The translations under genes and the position numbers were made by a program. The notes beneath the pieces are model-generated. The model was not told the origin of the DNA and ran no database searches. It was given only the letters and a program-made list of their open reading frames with translations. 64,000 nt of DNA, taken from Fusarium oxysporum f. sp. lycopersici 4287 (lineage: Eukaryota > Ascomycota > Sordariomycetes > Hypocreales > Nectriaceae). The first letter of the stretch is position 1. Each line of letters opens with the position of its first letter. Location of the stretch: NCBI RefSeq assembly GCF_000149955.1, contig NC_030995.1:124001-188000 (forward strand), given 5' to 3'. Shown in pieces: positions 20,855 through 33,226 of the stretch.

Positions 20855-21857
20855 ATGGCCGCCAAAAACTTAACGTGCGGGTCCTTTACGTCGTCAGGGG
20901 ACCTCATAACGAGTAAGATATTCATGGTCAAAAGGCAGCGGGATTTGCCAATGTCCCTACTTGCATCTCTAAGTAGGCACTGCGAGCGAGCGTGCGGGAG
21001 CATAGCTGCTGCAATCCCCCCATCTGCCCCGCTGCCAGTGAAGTTATTTATGTTAAGATGGGGGCGATTGCGGCGGCTCTGCTCCAAAACGCGCACGTCC
21101 GCGCGCTACCAGTATGCACTCACCCTTGCTCCTTGAAGTCAGCGCTCTCGCTGACGGGGCCTAGATGACACTTCGTTTCCCGATCTCGATCTCTTCGATA
21201 ACACCGAATGGCTTCACGGCGCGGGCATTCTCGACCAGCCTGAACGTTACGATGACCCGCCCACGCTTCAGTACTTCCCAAATGATGGGGGCGAAGTGAT
21301 GGAACACGGACACCACTTGCAGATAAACGCAGAGGAACCACTTTCTGAGAAAAGATTGAGGTCTGGATCCTTTTTCGTCGACCCATAATGCTTGAATCCT
21401 GATTTACAATAGGACGATTGACAAAAGGAGGACTCGGAAGTTTTTTTGTTCCGATTGTACTCTTTCCTTTGGTTCCCAAAATGACGTCAATCGGCATCAG
21501 TCCAGCATCCATGACCGGAGGAGACCATACGTTTGCCAAGTGCCTGGATGTCGTCGTGGAGGCAAGGGGTTTTCCAGAAAGGACAACCTCAAGGTCCATT
21601 TGCGTGACGTACATGGAACTCAAGCGATGGACCAATCACTGGCGGAAGGCATCGATAAAATGGGGGCGAGGGAGTTGAGTGACTACGCCCAGGGCTGTCC
21701 GCGAGAGGAATTGCTTCGACTCGTGCTTCAGCAGCGAGCAACGTGTGAAAGGGAACGGCAAAAGCGGCGGGCTGTTGAGGAGGAGCTTGGGAAGTTGAAG
21801 CAAATGTATGAGGGGTGGGATGATATGTGGTTAAACGTGTTGTCACAGAACTGTTGA
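20855..21857 (+). CDS. C2H2 zinc-finger protein (exon structure partly uncertain)
   Basis: The 3' half is clear. An acidic segment (LDLFDNTEWLHGAGILDQ, about 21170–21358) leads, over a short intron with a weak GTCTGG donor (about 21359–21412), into two zinc fingers. Finger 1 is FFCSDCTLSF with two histidines (C-x2-C-x12-H-x4-H, about 21440–21510). Finger 2 is RPYVCQVPGCRRGGKGFSRK followed by DNLKVHLRDVH (C-x4-C-x15-H-x4-H, about 21525–21610). The C-terminus (ERERQKRRAVEEELGKLKQM) looks like a short coiled coil, ending at TGA 21855–21857. The RRGGKGF insert in finger 2 is common in a fungal C2H2 family of unassigned regulators. The 5' half, from ATG 20855 (MAAKNLTCGSF), with a GTAAGA donor nearby, is plausible but I could not trace every splice. 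Probably a nuclear DNA-binding regulator; targets unknown. Confidence 0.65.
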
Positions 21858-24800
21858 AGTACTGAAATAGGTACATTACCCGTGTTATTCAGTGCGTCTA
21901 TGGACACCCCCTGCTCACAATTCGTATTTCCATTCCCGCCCTCCCAACCCTTCCTCCTGTCTACCTCAATTCTAAATCCTTTTCCGGTCAACCAGCGCAC
22001 CGTTGATCTACCGGGCCTCTGTGGGTCACCAAGCCCACTTGTTGCCCTACAACAACCAAACCAGACGTTACAGCCCAACTACACATCCTCAGAAGCCCCA
22101 ATGCGCCTTCGTCATCCTCACAACCTAGACTCTAGATATATACGAGGCCTCCTTTGATGGCCAGCCGCCGCGCAGACTCCGCACCATCTCAGACCTGTAG
22201 CCAATCCCTGACAGCATGTCCCAGTTTCCACTCTAGACACAGGTCATGGGGAGGGGCTCATCGGCATTGTAAATTCCTCGACCTTGTGAGACTCATCTCT
22301 GTCTCGCTTTAGGCATCGACATGATCCCGCTCACCCTAAGCTCGGCAATAGGCGTCATGGCAGCCAAGTACATCGTCTTTATGCCATACTGCGACGAGCC
22401 TCGCGAATATTCTCAAAGTGTGAAAGTTGAATGTTGTGGAACTCTGATTGCCTTTGTTTCAGCTACCGGAGGTCACGACGATTGGGCTATGGCCACATTT
22501 CCAGGAGCCTTGTACGATTTCATTTTTGTCCCGATATCTTTAGGCCAGGCCAGTGGTCCATTCAGGCATTCGCGGAAGTCTCGTCTCATATCTTCTGATA
22601 CCAAGATCAACTTCCTTTTCACCAATGAGGGTGGAATCTGATCCGCACCAGCACCCTGACACCATAAAACTGGTGAGTCGAATCATGGGCTGTCTTGACA
22701 ACCTGGTCGAGTGAGTTCCGATCACTGTACAATGAGAAAGGTAAAGACACACACCGGGTGCCCTGGTCAGGTTTAGTTGTCTCAAAATGTCTCAAACCAA
22801 CTTATCATTTTCGGGCACTGAATCTTATCATGTTATCATCGATTCAAAGTTGATGTATCTCATAGGCAAATTGATACAATCACACAATTGCTGAGTCTCT
22901 CAGCCTCCTGAAATCTTGGGGACTGTTTCTGTGCCCTTGACGGTTGACCAATAAGAATCCGGAAACCAAGATAGCATCAGCTTGAGGGACTGAGCCTCCC
23001 TTTCCCACCACTATTCCCGCCCTGAGCCTCATTCCTTCCCCCTGGAGCATTTTGACTAAGGCCCTGGAAGGGATCCTCCACGCCAAGGCAAATAAATAGA
23101 CAATAGTAGGAATGGGAATCGACCAAAGAATCTACGTTGTAATCCAATATAGTCTTATTCCATACGGCTAAAGAGCGCATCAAGCAGTATTATCAGGCAG
23201 TCCAGGCGTGCTGCCTTCGCCAAACACGAGACGATGAAGCCAAGTTGGAGTTGTGAACGGAACCGTCCCTGGTGAGTTGAAATCAGATTCGAATGGAAAC
23301 TTTTTCGGGGCTTATTTGCCAAATACTGTGCTAGGCCCTGCAGGTATGTCCGGACAGTGGTTCAGTGCATCAAGGTTCTGTATCCCATGAAGTAGCTTCG
23401 TATCGGCCGCTTGGACGCCTCTGGCCTTTCAGAGTAACATATTATCACATGAACTTGTCATAAGGTGTGAAGGCTTTGTACATTGGACTTATTAGGCTAC
23501 TGGTGGTGATCTTGTGCTGGATGATATATACTGCTCCGGTGATTACAGGCTCTTACATGGGCTCTACAACCAAGATTTCGACATCATATCGTCCAGTTGT
23601 TCGATCCAACCATGACCCCAGTTACTTGCTGGAACAATAAGAAACTGAAAGCTTATGTTCTAGTCACTCACTGGCCAAGGTGCTACAGCAGATATGAGTG
23701 ACTAACTCCCTGTTGGACAGAAATATGTCAATAGAACCAGGCCCTCTGGGGTGCCCAAGATAACATCTTTGCGCCCAACTACTCTCTCGTCAAGCAAAGA
23801 CAATGAGCCATTACTAGAGATTCTGAGAGTGTTAGTTCTCACGCCATAGCCTACGATCCTGGGCCGGCCGGACTCATGCCGTTCTTCTCATGACTACACA
23901 AGGCGCAGGAAGAGGGGCACAGAATCAAGGCCCTAGATTTATCTGTTAAAGGCGAGACTAAAGACCTTCATGAAGGAATTGATCAGGCTATCGCCATAGT
24001 GAGAATGGTAAGGATCTCCAAGGTCTTGAGCCGCAGAAGCGCCAAAGACCAGGTTCCCGACGAGTGATCTTTTTTACAGCGTCACACCCCCAGCCAAATC
24101 GATGAGAGGAAATCCAAGTGAACAAACTCGCTGTCGAAACCTTGTTACCAAAACTCTACCAGTCGATGGCAGAGCTCCTCGCCGGAACCAGCTTTGCCTG
24201 GAGAGTGAAGGATTGCCTATCTACAGAATAGGACACAGATAGGATCCCAGGTAGTAGGATGCCAAGAAGTCAAGACAAGAAGATGTTTCTATCAGAGGTC
24301 CGCAGTCAAAGGCGGTTCATATTAGTGCGGCTACCTACATCCTACGACTAATGCATCCATGCTGCACACTCAACCAAATTGATGATGAATGACTCACGAC
24401 GGATACTGATTTCCGCAACTCACAACTCTTTACGCCCGTAACATGAAGCTATCAGACACTAACAACGTCGGTTCGACGATATCCCCGTGGGGTAATTCCT
24501 TTAAACGCCGATCCTCCGAAGTTATCTCCACAGACTCAACCAGGTTATTGACCTTCTCCGGAGTGTTTACTGGCGCCAAGTGATTTAAGCTTATTCTGGA
24601 TATGGGGCCATGAGTGTGGGGATGTAACAACAACGTGATGATCCTGGGCTCGGTTACAGATCTATGTTGCAATCATGCTGGGTTCAGACGACAGCATCCG
24701 AGTTGTCCCGAATAATGACTTCTCACGCGAGCAAACAGAGCGTGGCTGTGTAGCGAACAGGTAATCTCAGTGCGTAAAACTAGCCAGTCGTACAACACGA

Positions 24801-25686
24801 TGGCCAGGCTGCAGTTTGGGGACAACAAGACCCTTCCACGATAAGCAACAGCCAAGATCGGCAGTCGTTGCAACGCCGAGGCAATTAGGTAACTTAGTTC
24901 ACATAACAACTCATATACAAAGGCCTTTACTGGCGCCAAGTGAACGCTTGTAAAAGTCCCTGTAAGAAAATAAAGCACAGGGTAGTATTCGCCATAAGCA
25001 ATCGACTGATTCAAGCGGGGAAGAATGCGTCTCGGAGCATAGTTCTGTTCGCCGACGACCAATGGTGTTGGAGCGGAGCCTGCAACGCTTAATTTTATGC
25101 TTGAAGCTTGTATCGGGAGCTAAACTCTGAATGGCGGGCCGGTTGGTAGATCTCCAAGAGCACGGCAATTAGACCCTTATGTTTGAGGGACTTGGCGGGG
25201 AGAGGACTTTGAGAGAGGATATTGAATAGAGAGATGTTTTTACTATTTGGCAGCAAAAGGCTCGATATTCGACCTCTGTGAAAAGCCTGCTTTTGAGCGT
25301 ATCGATGGGGACTGTTCCACGTACGTCATCAACAATGGTGAGATGATATCAACGTCTGCAACCTGTATGAACAAAGTATGCACGGAAATGCAATCTCCAG
25401 CCCTCCTCACCACGGAAAAGTGCACCCTCAAACTTCCCCTCATCCAATCTTGGCAACTCCACACTCACACTCATGATCCCAGGGTTACCTTGGTTTTCCT
25501 ACCCCACGGGGAAACCAGTGGAGCAAAATAGACCCCGAGCTTTTCCAACGGCCAGCCATTCGCGTAGGAGGATGAATTTCATCGTCATTGTGAAGATAAA
25601 AAGGCCGCAGTGCCCCCGTGTTCAGAAGAGGGGACAGAGACTTTCGCAGTTATCTACTCGCTTGCTAGCTTTTTGTGTTTGAGAGC
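21858..25686. other. Gene desert of about 3.8 kb
   Basis: No open frame in this stretch has a recognisable motif or a convincing splice pattern. Frames at 22321–22641 (plus) and 24673–25062 (minus) were examined and left out. An 18-bp exact repeat (TTTACTGGCGCCAAGTGA) occurs near 24567 and again near 24926. I see no transposase, reverse transcriptase or long terminal repeat. The sequence may be old debris or regulatory DNA for the transporter at 25759. Confidence 0.4.
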
Positions 25687-25722
25687 AATCTTGATCTTAT
25701 CATCTTGATCTTATCATCTTGA
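25687..25722. repeat. Short tandem repeat, 14-bp unit
   Basis: ATCTTGATCTTATC is present twice in tandem followed by a partial third copy (ATCTTGAT), ending about 37 bp upstream of the transporter ATG at 25759. It would lie in the 5' leader or core promoter. Confidence 0.7.
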
Positions 25723-25758
25723 TATTTACTATAACAACCTCTTTTATTTCGATAATCT

Positions 25759-27566
25759 ATGGGCTGGAATACTCATGCGTCGGGCACCAATGATCCGCCT
25801 GAGGTGCGGAACTGGCGAATCCACCTGATTGCCACGGTGGCTAGCATGTCCGCCCTCGCCAGTGAGTTCTGAAGCTGTGAAGATGGAGGTAATATACTGA
25901 TCTGAACAGTCGGATATGATACTTCTGTTATTGGAGGTTTGTACTACTCACTCCTGCTGTTGGAAGTATATGTTGACAGGGATAGGTACCATGGCATTGA
26001 CCTCTTTCATGAGGGACTTTGGCCTTGACCTCGTCGAAAAGACCCAGCGCGACACCATCCAGGGAAACATCGTCTCCACCTTCCAGGTACACTTCTCCTC
26101 TCCTGTCTTTCTCTGCCGGCCTCTCTAACAAGTCTAGGCTGGCTGTTTCTTCGGTGCTCTGTGCACCTTCCCCATCGCTGAGAAATGGGGTCGTAGAAAG
26201 ACCATCATGGGCGCAGCCCTAGTCTTTCTTCCTCGGCGGCGCCCTCATGACCGGCCGCAAACGGCAACCTCAACATGATCTACGGCGGAAGAGCCGTAGC
26301 TGGTCTCGGCCTCGGAGCATCCTCCCTCACTGTCCCCGTGTACATCAGTGAAACAGCTCCGCCGTCCATCAGAGGTCGTCTTGTCGGTATTTTCGAAATC
26401 GCCTCGCAGGGTGGCGGTATGCTTGGCTTCTGGATCAACTACGCTACTGACCGCACCATCGACGTTAACACCAAGACCCAGTGGATTGTTCCGCTGGCGG
26501 TGCAGCTTCTGCCGGGCTTGGGACTTGCGCTCGGTATGCTCTGGTGTCCTGAGTCGCCGCGCTGGCTGGCGCGTGGTGATCACTTTGAGGCAGCGGAGAA
26601 GATTCTCGCTCAGATTAGAGGTCTTCCGGCAGAGCATGAGTATGTCCGTCGAGAGATGGGTGATATTCGTGCGCAGGTTGAGGAGCGCAGTACGAATAAG
26701 ATGAGCAAGAAGCAGCAGTTCAAGAAGCTTTTCCAGAAGGGCGTGCGTAACCGCATGGGTATTGGAATGGCTCTCATGTTTCTGCAGAGTTTCACTGGTG
26801 TCAACATCATTACCTACTACGCGCCCCGTATCTTTGAGAGTCTTGGAATTCCTGGTACTTCATTGAAGCTCTTCTCCACTGGCTTTTATGGTATCTCCAA
26901 AACCCTCGGTATGGTTCTCTTCACCTTCTGGGTCGTTGAGAAGGTCGGTCGTCGCAAGGGTCTCATTTGGGGCGCTGCGCTCGGCTGTATTCCCATGTGG
27001 TATATCGGCGGGTACGTGATGGAAGCCGATCCCGCTGCTGCAGCTGCAGCTGGCGTTGTGAACCGCGATGGCTGGGGATACCTGGCCATCGTGTGCGTCT
27101 ACATCAACGCCATCATCATCTGTGCGACATGGCAGGGTATCACGTGGACCTACGCGTCCGAGATCTTCCCCCTCGACATTCGCATGCTCTGCGTAGCCAT
27201 CACCACAGCCGACACATGGCTCGGATCATTCATCATCGCGCGCTCAACACCCTACATGATTTCAGACTTGGGCTACGGCGCCTACTTCTTCTTCAGCTCA
27301 ATTCTCGTATGTATGGGAATCTGGGCGACGTTCTTCGTCCCCGAAACAAAAGGTGTGTTACACCAAAACATCCTTCTAGACTTTTTCTATAGCTGACACG
27401 CATAACTTTCACAGGCATTACCCTCGAAGACATGGACGCGCTATTCGCCAAACCCGTGTACAAAACGGTCTGGGCGCAGATGCGCGGCAAACCGGTCCTG
27501 GAAGAAAATCGCTCCGAGTCTCCATTCGAAGACGACGAGAAGGCCCATGAGCTAAGAATACCTTAG
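25759..27566 (+). pseudogene. MFS sugar/quinate-type transporter with two one-base insertions
   Basis: The gene starts at ATG 25759 (MGWNTHASG) with short introns, and the end is spliced to give TKGITLEDMDALF and a stop at 27564–27566. Family features are strong: SVIGGTMALTSF, EKWGRRKTIMGAAL, GRAVAGLGLGASSL, ISETAPPSIRGR, PESPRWLARGDH, GVNIITYYAPRIFESLG, FVVEKVGRRK-type loop, WQGITWTYASEIFPLDIR and PETKG. This matches the fungal sugar-porter group that includes quinate permeases, so the substrate is open. Two lesions lie 30 bp apart between helices 2 and 3: an extra T in TTT (26225–26227) and an extra C in GGCC (26255–26256). Together they shift the frame by two and are not compensated. Everything before and after is intact. 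Either the gene died very recently or the indels are assembly errors. Confidence 0.78.
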
Positions 27567-29739
27567 CTTCCTCGCTCAGCCGGGGTTTTCTTTTGCAGCA
27601 TTAGATAAACAAATGAGAGGTCTTATCGGCTGCAACCTTGCGTTCCCCCCCTGTGAAACTGCTGCGCCGTGAATGGGTGGTATGATTCTGACTGCCGTTC
27701 CAGAAGGGGACGTTCTGTCCGAAAGGTAAAAGTTCGTGCGGGTGCGATTTTTTTTAAGTGATGACAGCAGGGCCCTTCCATGTCTCCGATCCGCTACGGC
27801 GATTTCTTATTTTGACCGCGACTCTTCTCTCCTCTCTGTCCTTATTATTACCGTGTCGCTCACAACGGCGAATGCCATTCTCACTGTGCTTTTTACCCCG
27901 CAAAGCTTCCCCAGACTCTGACGTAGATTATTCCCAAGTTTGGGATTTCCGTTTGTCATAGCGACATTTGGCCCTTTTGCTAGTGTTACAGTAAGTGGCT
28001 TTCTACGTGCGGCCGACCAGCTGTTTGCCAAGAACTGGGAGATTCACTGAGAGGCGATGTTATTGGTTTGCGGCATTGGGGATAACCGCGGGACATTCCC
28101 CATTGGGTTTTAATTTGGGCTTTTGTTCGATTCTTGGTTTTTTATCACTGCCAAGACTACTCGGCTGTCTTGGCGCTGAGGAGAAGGGTTGTTGTTGGAT
28201 GGTGAGAGATTGCGGTGGTAATCTTACGGGTTTGGAGTTGGCCAAGAGATAAGGGCGATTGGAGATTGAGGATGGAATGATCTTTTGTTCTGGTCTGTTG
28301 CAATTAGGAGAATGCATGCAGGCGTGGCGATGAACTGAGACTGTCTTTAGGAGTGTTTGTCCTGACTCAAGTGCCAACCAATATAATACGCTGTAATTTA
28401 AACATCAACGGCCCCAGTTGCTGCGTCAACTCTAACAATATTTAACGTAATAAATTCCACTTTCCCCGATCCCATCCCCGGATTTTCACGGCTCAATCTG
28501 AACGACCCAGTCTCAATGAGGATGGAGATAATGCATCTCAGCACAATTGGCTGACCTTCCGAGGCAAAAGCCAGGTACCCAAGCCACCAACCTAAACGTT
28601 AGCTGATGATTGGGAATAACCTCCAAGTTTTTATCTCCTTCCCTTTCAAGATGATACAGATTCCCTTGGCGTCGGAGGCCCCAAGCGTTCGGGATTTTTG
28701 ACAGATTTCTCGGCGAAAGCTGGGCGTTACGATTTTGTGTTTGTGGTTTTTGGAGACGAGTTTTGGGGTAACAGTCAGTAACTGTGACGCTCAACGGTCA
28801 AGAGATTGTGCAACATTGTCAGAATGATTGCTCGCCACTCGATTAAAACGACTGAAAGCAAACAAAAGCCAGCGCGTCATACCCATACCTCATTTTAAGC
28901 TTGTTGTTTAGCTCGCTCTCAACCCACCAGACTGGGCGCCACCGTCCACCTGTTGCATGAGAGTGAGAGCAGTGAGAACCCCAAATCAGACCAAGACATG
29001 CGCCAAGCCGGACCCCAACACGCCCAACCCTCCAGTGAGAAGATCGATCGTTGCACCTTCCGTTCTCAGTATCATGTCCGTTGCATACAAGATTTTTGAT
29101 CACGCGTTGGACGGTTACTGTCAAACTCAATCATAATGTTCGTGAGCGGATGTCGGATAGTGCACAGAGCACTGCCAAGTGCGGGGCGGGTCATCACTGT
29201 AAATCAGCGGCTAGTCATTGACTGACTAAATTGTCAAAGCTTCCTGGGGAAACTTGTAGCATGTGCTGAGAGAGGCGAGGCATGGTTTATTTACACGACA
29301 CGACAGACATGGAACATGCAGTATCGACAGAAATACAACCCAACAGCTGTAATCATATTGGAGAGCTGCACCAACAGGGCGTAACCCATGTTCAAGGGAT
29401 GTTGCAGTCTCCCTCCATTTGCCTCGTCTAGAACTACTTGGCAGCTTCTCTTCTCCCCCATCTCGTCTCGTTCTTTGATGCTTATCATGTCTTGTCTTGG
29501 CACGCTACACGAGTTAACCCACCACCTTCTGAATTCCAAACCCCATCTCCTGCCCTTTTCGCCATCGCCTGTGTTGGTGTAGCTACTCCCCTGCAACCTG
29601 TAACACAAAAAACCGTACGTCTCCGCTCCTCGGAGATAAAAACCACTCCCATTCCCTCCCACTTCTCTCCAAGCTCGTCAGGTTTCATTCCCTCTCCCAA
29701 TTTCCACATCTTCACACAGCTTCGTTTAATTCTGTAACA
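27567..29739. other. Long intergenic region with permease promoter
   Basis: About 2.2 kb without a supported gene. The last 150 bp are rich in C and T and look like the leader of the amino-acid permease. A GATA motif (GGAGATAAAAACC, about 29630) lies in it, of the type bound by the nitrogen regulator AreA, but a single GATA site is weak evidence. Confidence 0.45.
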
Positions 29740-31691
29740 ATGACCTCTAAGGAGGAGAAGATCGACGTGGGCAGCGCTACGCCGCCGTCGCCTGATCATG
29801 GCCATGGGCAGGTGCACACCAAGGATACCTTCACTGGTGATGTTGAGGGCGTTCGCGATGATTTCCGTGAAGAGGATTTCATGACCCGCAATGGTCTGAA
29901 CCTCAAGTCCTTCCAGCGCCGTGAGTCGCATGCACTGTCCACCACTGCCAATTGATCGCTAATTCTCTTTTACAGGCGACTACGGCACTGGCGTCGTCGA
30001 ACTCGATCGCTCCATGAAGAAGCGCCATCTCCACATGATTGCCATTGGAGGTTCAATCGGTGCTGGTTTCTTCGTCGGTTCCGGTGGCGCTCTCACCAAG
30101 GGCGGCCCCGGCGCCGTCTTCCTCTGCTTCTCTATCGCTGGTATTATGATCTTCAACGTCGTCCACGCTCTCGGTGAGCTCGCTGTCATGTATCCCGTCT
30201 CTGGTGGTTTCTATACCTACTCTACTCGCTTCATCGATCCATCCTGGGGCTTCGCCATGGGCTGGAACTACGTAAGTGTTGCTGATCCCGCGTCGCGCAA
30301 TTGAGACGCTGACATTTCCAGGTCTTCCAATGGGTCATCGTCTTGCCGCTCGAATTAACAGTCGTCTCTTTCACCGTACAATATTGGAACAAAGACATCA
30401 ACGAAGCTGTCTGGATCACCGTCTTCTGGATATTTATCATTGTCATCAACATCTTTGGTACCCTGGGCTATGCCGAGGAAGAGTTCTGGAGTTCCGTCTT
30501 CAAGCTCGCTGCCATTGTCATCTTCATGATTGTCGCCATCATTCTTATCTGTGGTGGCGGTCCCTCCTCCGGCGACTTCGACACATATCAGGGCGCCAAG
30601 CTCTGGTATGATCCCGGCGCGTTCCAGAACGATCCCGAGGCTCTGTGTGTCTTTGTCACAGCCGCCTTCTCTTTCGCCGGTACTGAGTTGGTCGGTCTCG
30701 CTGCTGCTGAGTCTCGCAACCCCGCCAAGGCACTTCCCGGTGCTATCAAGCAGGTCTTCTGGCGTATCACCCTGTAATTCCACCAATCCCCCAATCCTCT
30801 CACAACTTACTAACACGTGATAGCTTCTACATCATCGGTCTCACCCTCGTCGGTATGCTCGTCAGCTCCACGGATGAGCGTCTCCTTAACAGCGCCAACC
30901 CTTACAAGGACGGTACCTCTCCTTTTGTGCTCGCAGCCAAGGACGCTGGTCTTAAGGGCTACGACAGCTTCATGAACCTGGTCATCTGTGTTTCCGTTGT
31001 CTCCATCGGTGTCTCTGCCGTCTATGGTGGCTCCCGTACGCTGACTGCTCTTGCCGAGCAAGATTACGCGCCCAAGATCTTCACATACATTGATCGCTCA
31101 GGACGACCTCTCGTCTCTGTCGTCTTCAACCTCATCTGGGGTGCCCTCGCCTACGTTGTCCTCGCCTCATCTGGTGGTCTTGTTTTCGACTGGCTCCTTG
31201 CTGTCTCCGCCCTCGCCGCTCTCTTCACTTGGGGCTCCATCTGCTACGTAAGTTTGAACCTCGAGTCTTCCTTTTGATCCGTTTCACTGACCAAATCGTA
31301 GGCTCACATCCGTTTCCGCTCCGCTTGGAAGAAACAAGGCAGAAGCCTCGACCAGATTCCCTTCAAGGCTGCTGGTGGCGTTTGGGGCTCTTGGTTGGGT
31401 CTTGCTCTCTGCTTCGCCATTCTGGGCTGCCAGCTCTTTGTCGCTATCTGCCCACCAACCAAGGAGGGATACGGCAACGCTGAGGACTTCTTTATGGCTT
31501 GTCTTGCCATCCCTGTCGTCGCCGTCTTCTGGATCATTGGCTACTTCTGGAAACGACCTCAGTGGCTTACAGTTGACAAGATCGACCTTGACACCGGTCT
31601 TCGTGAGCATGACTGGGACCAGATCAACGCTTACCGTGCTACTGTCGCTTCATGGCCCGCTTGGCGCCGATTCTTCCACAAGTTCATGTAA
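29740..31691 (+). CDS. Amino-acid permease (APC superfamily, yeast-type YAT family)
   Basis: Five exons (29740–29920, 29976–30271, 30322–30773, 30824–31247, 31302–31691) join in frame to a 580-aa protein of normal length. After a hydrophilic N-terminus come the family blocks RSMKKRHLHMIAIGGSIGAG, FVGSGGAL...GPGAVFL, GELAVMYPVSGGFYTYSTRFIDPSWGFAMGWNY, the helix-6 block AAFSFAGTELVGLAAAESRNP, then SVYGGSRTLTALAEQ-type and FTWGSICYAHIRFR. These are diagnostic for fungal GAP1-like permeases that take up amino acids with protons at the plasma membrane. Specificity cannot be read from sequence. The splice sites are all canonical GTAA/GTGAGT–AG and no lesion was found. It lies tandem to the broken sugar transporter. 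Nitrogen regulation is likely for this family, with only weak motif support here. Confidence 0.92.
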
Positions 31692-32566
31692 GGGCCTAAA
31701 GTCTCATGTTACATGAATATGGGTGCAAAATGGTCAACTTGTGTAGTTAATCCCTCTTATTGAGGATTCTTAGTTTATACCCCATCAATCTACTGGTTGC
31801 TAGCTTTTATAATAAGTATCTTAGGAAGTTTATTTATTGTAAAAGTAATTAAATCATTCATGGCAAGCCACTTATTAAAGATATAACAAGGACTAGAAGA
31901 AATTATTTGAACGCGGCGCTTCGAGGCTGGAGTCGTTCTGAAAGCAAGTTAAGTAATCACTAGTTTTCCCGGTAGTTCAGTAAGATCAAACTGACATCAT
32001 GCTTGCACCTGGAATTCTCTCAGTAATTATTTCAAACCACAACTATAGCTGATGTTCTTCTCTTCTAAGCGATCGTCAGTCCCTTTTCTCTAGGATCTTC
32101 TTATTGTCGAGTTAGGCTGTCTCGTCTCAGTGGAAGAAACATCGGCCGTATTATTTACTCATCATCTGGACGCTCGCCCTTTGAAGCATCCTGTCTGGTA
32201 GATATCTTTGCCTGAGTACGTTCAAATATCGGTTTTCCTTCATAGCACAGTACTCTTCTCATACTTTCCGTAGATAACATGGGCTCTGTGAGTCACTCAG
32301 CACATAATAATATCTCTATGGATGGCAGGGCCAACCGCAGTTCAATTTGGTGGTACTGTCAGCAGGGCGATTTTGCAGTGTTCTGCTGAATGGCTCTGGG
32401 TGCTTCTCTCGTGAGCCTTATTTTCAACCTACATGCGCAATCCTGGACAGCATCCATTGTAAGCATAAGTTGAAAGTAATGAATAGCATAGTTAGAGTCT
32501 AATCTAAGAGCCATGCCGTAAGTATCCGTAATGCTATAAAATGGCTTGCCCAGTTGACATATCAAT
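31692..32566. other. AT-rich intergenic region
   Basis: About 870 bp between the 3' ends of two convergent genes, AT-rich at 31740–31910. No gene, RNA or repeat seen. Confidence 0.5.
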
Positions 32567-33226
32567 TCACAAGGCTCGAAACTGCGCACCAAGCAGATAC
32601 AAAACTACAACATACATCAAGCCAGAAAACCCAACAATAACCCAACCAAACGATCCAACGTATGCCACCAGACTAAGCGCCATAAAAAAGAACCCCGTGA
32701 CAATGAGCAGATGCAATGCTGCAGATACAACAAGCCCAGCAGGCGTCCACTTCTTTATCGTCTCCTCATCAATCTCACCCTTTGTCTTTTGTCGCATCAG
32801 CGCAAGAAAACTCCCGCTATAACCAGCCAAAGCTATGGACACGGCAAACGCGAGCCATGATACTGCGAGAAACAGCCGGACTGTTTTGAGAGTAAAGGTT
32901 GGCGGTTCTGGGTCCCAAATGTCTGCGGGGTCGGTCATTTCTCCTACGATGACGGCGAAGGTTGAGGCGCCGAAGACAGAGATAGCGATCATTGTGACGA
33001 CGAAGAAACGGAAGACTTCGAGGTCGTCGCTGTTATTTTTGCTTGATGAGTCGATGGAGTCTTGTCTTGAAGCTTGCGGCCCGCCTTCGAGTCGTTGAAT
33101 GACATGATACAATATCTCCCGGGAGAGTTCTTCCGTGTCTTTTCGATATTCCTCAGCGTTCGTGATACTATGGGGAAGGGCAGCGCTTTTGATAGCGGGT
33201 TTGTCGGTTCGAACTTTTGCGGACAT
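32567..33226 (-). CDS. Hypothetical membrane protein, about four helices
   Basis: A single-exon minus-strand frame of 219 aa from ATG 33226. Residues 1–70 are hydrophilic (EELSREILYHVIQRLEGG). Then come four hydrophobic segments: VFRFFVVTMIAISVFGASTF, VRLFLAVSWLAFAVSIALAG, AGLVVSAALHLLIVTGFFFM and GWVIVGFSGLMYVVVLYLLG. I do not recognise the family. The layout, a cytosolic head followed by helical hairpins, resembles small fungal membrane proteins found beside incompatibility and stress genes, but there is no catalytic motif. Codon choice and the clean amphipathic pattern suggest a real gene. It lies at the left edge of the SirTM block and is transcribed away from it. Confidence 0.65.
   Translation of the reverse strand: MSAKVRTDKPAIKSAALPHSITNAEEYRKDTEELSREILYHVIQRLEGGPQASRQDSIDSSSKNNSDDLEVFRFFVVTMIAISVFGASTFAVIVGEMTDPADIWDPEPPTFTLKTVRLFLAVSWLAFAVSIALAGYSGSFLALMRQKTKGEIDEETIKKWTPAGLVVSAALHLLIVTGFFFMALSLVAYVGSFGWVIVGFSGLMYVVVLYLLGAQFRAL

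Noticed and set aside
22321..22641. Plus-strand open frame of 106 codons
   Set aside because: No recognisable motif and no plausible exon partners on either side.
24567..24584. TGGCGCC sequence considered as a retrotransposon primer-binding site
   Set aside because: No long terminal repeat, reverse transcriptase or polypurine tract nearby.
24673..25062. Minus-strand open frame of 129 codons
   Set aside because: Hydrophobic patches but no family pattern; looks like chance in the gene desert.
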